Shown here one piece after another: positions 63,158 through 64,000 of a stretch of 64,000 nucleotides of DNA (positions within the stretch are counted from its first letter, which is position 1; every line of letters begins with the position of its first letter). Below the pieces are notes generated by a model. The model saw nothing but the letters and a program-made list of their open reading frames with translations. It made no database searches and was not told the origin of the DNA. Both the position numbers and the translations under genes were made by a program. The stretch comes from Isosphaeraceae bacterium (GTDB taxonomy: Bacteria; Planctomycetota; Planctomycetia; Isosphaerales; Isosphaeraceae): assembly GCA_021324445.1 (NCBI GenBank), contig JAJPJC010000374.1, positions 1 through 64,000 on the forward strand, written 5' to 3'.

Positions 63158-63648
63158 ATCGTGTGGGGCAGCCGCCCTCGGCTGCCTGTTGCGAGCGAAG
63201 GCGGCAGCCCCACCGGGACGGCAGCCGGGTCGGCTGCCCCACAAGCGCGATCCGCATTGACCGCGCTCGCGAGGTTCGATACGTTGCCCCCGCCCACACT
63301 GCCGGTGCGTCTCGCCGAATCCGCTGAGATCGCCGGGCCGGTCCTGTCTCACCAAATTTTACAAGCGTTGTGAGAGAAAAGACCGATGCGATCCTTCAAG
63401 GACCGCCATCCTGGCGCCGATAACAAGCATCAGCAGTAACTACCCTCTGGTCGCATCCCTTGAGAACGGTCCCGGTTCCCGACAGAGGATCGCGAGGCTG
63501 AGAAGGAGGCTGCGGCGCCGCGAGCAGCTCGAGGTCAGGCGCGACTCAGGACACACCCTTTTTTGAGGACCCGCGCGACGGATCGAGCTGGGTGGGACAG
63601 GGGGAAAGACCGGGCCGCGGCGCCGGTGCATGAACAGGAGGTCAGCCC
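63158..63648. other. 491-bp intergenic region with the 82-bp repeat
   Basis: Besides the inverted-repeat element I see nothing coding; the rest includes AT-rich patches (around 63355-63380 and 63550) that may hold a promoter for the small gene downstream. Confidence 0.45.
63162..63243. repeat. 82-bp inverted-repeat element TGTGGGGCAGCC
   Basis: Perfect 12-bp ends TGTGGGGCAGCC (63162-63173) and GGCTGCCCCACA (63232-63243) enclose an internal GGCAGCC-rich loop. It sits directly after the DUF697-like gene and could act as a terminator or be a nonautonomous repeat. No target duplication is evident. Confidence 0.7.
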
Positions 63649-63786
63649 ATGACGATCGCCGGAGTGACCCGGCGCGCCGTCCCGCCCATCGAGGTGATCG
63701 GGCGCGCGGAATGCGCTGCCCACCGCGACGGCTTCGCCGAGCTGTTCCGCGCCCGCGACGTCAGCCGTCACGCCAGCCGGGAGTGA
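63649..63786 (+). CDS. small 45-aa protein with strong ribosome-binding site
   Basis: A 45-aa frame (MTIAGVTRRAVPPIEVIG ... HASRE) is preceded by CAGGAGGTCAGCCC, a near-perfect Shine-Dalgarno six nt before the ATG. It has no domain and no membrane segment. Beyond it (63787-64000) nothing is evident. The evidence is the ribosome-binding site and frame only. Confidence 0.4.
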   Translation: MTIAGVTRRAVPPIEVIGRAECAAHRDGFAELFRARDVSRHASRE

Positions 63787-64000
63787 CGCCGTCGTCCCCT
63801 TGCCGCGGCGGGGGAAACTCCGGAAGCGGCGAATCCTCGCCTCTCCGTCGGGGCTTCCGCCGAGCCGCGGCCTCGAACCGGCCGCTGTCCCCAGCCCGAG
63901 CCGGCCTGCGGCGGAGGAGGGAGGATCCGTGTTTCGAGTTCGCCGAGCGCGCCCGTGAGGACTCGGAGACGACGCTGAGTCAGGGGCGGGTCAATCTTCC

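Overview
The window is GC-rich bacterial chromosome with strong G/C preference at third codon positions, so most long alternative-frame ORFs are shadows. The gene content points to a planctomycete, possibly Isosphaeraceae: Tat-exported Gfo/Idh oxidoreductase and enolase-superfamily proteins, ThuA-domain and sulfatase proteins, secreted Gly/Tyr-rich and HEAT proteins, a widespread planctomycete-type gene fragment, and many short palindromic repeats. The family assignment is inference; no rRNA or complete tRNA is present to test it.

Layout. 0.1-7.2 kb (mostly minus): a metallophosphoesterase, a HEAT-repeat membrane protein, a small Gly/Tyr-rich secreted protein and a CusA-type metal RND pump with a large insertion. 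7.4 kb: a 3' half-tRNA remnant. 7.7-14.4 kb (minus): histidine phosphatase, glgP, pgm and pgi, a glycogen-to-fructose-6-phosphate run. 15.1-22.0 kb (plus): a PadR regulator with its tripartite RND efflux system. 22.2 kb: first copy of a 280-bp MITE. 22.7-25.5 kb (minus): thioesterase, two membrane-anchored tyrosine-phosphatase-like proteins and an MBL-fold hydrolase. 25.8-26.3 kb: two tandem Flp-type pilin genes, the second degenerate.

26.7-41.9 kb (plus) is the most distinctive region. It is a chemosensory cluster (CheW-like, MCP, CheA-REC hybrid, REC-PATAN-type protein, two coiled-coil proteins) running directly into an FGE/SUMF1-domain protein, a zinc-ribbon GTPase and a candidate GTPase-associated protein. 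No CheR or CheB is seen, so an output through a GTPase is a reasonable hypothesis. A lower-GC islet (29.4-31.9 kb) with a toxin/immunity-like pair and an M23 peptidase splits the cluster.

42.1-46.3 kb (minus): two paralogous unknown proteins, a DyP peroxidase and a cytochrome P450 form one unit. 46.4-49.5 kb is a decayed region with a transposase relic, a gene fragment and a truncated sulfatase. It also holds an ArsM-like methyltransferase whose conserved Cys codon is TGA, followed by a SECIS-like hairpin: a candidate selenoprotein. 49.6-64 kb carries metabolic and envelope genes, the second MITE copy and several other palindromic repeats. The best leads are the candidate selenoprotein, the MITE family with intact target duplications, and the chemosensory/GTPase cluster.
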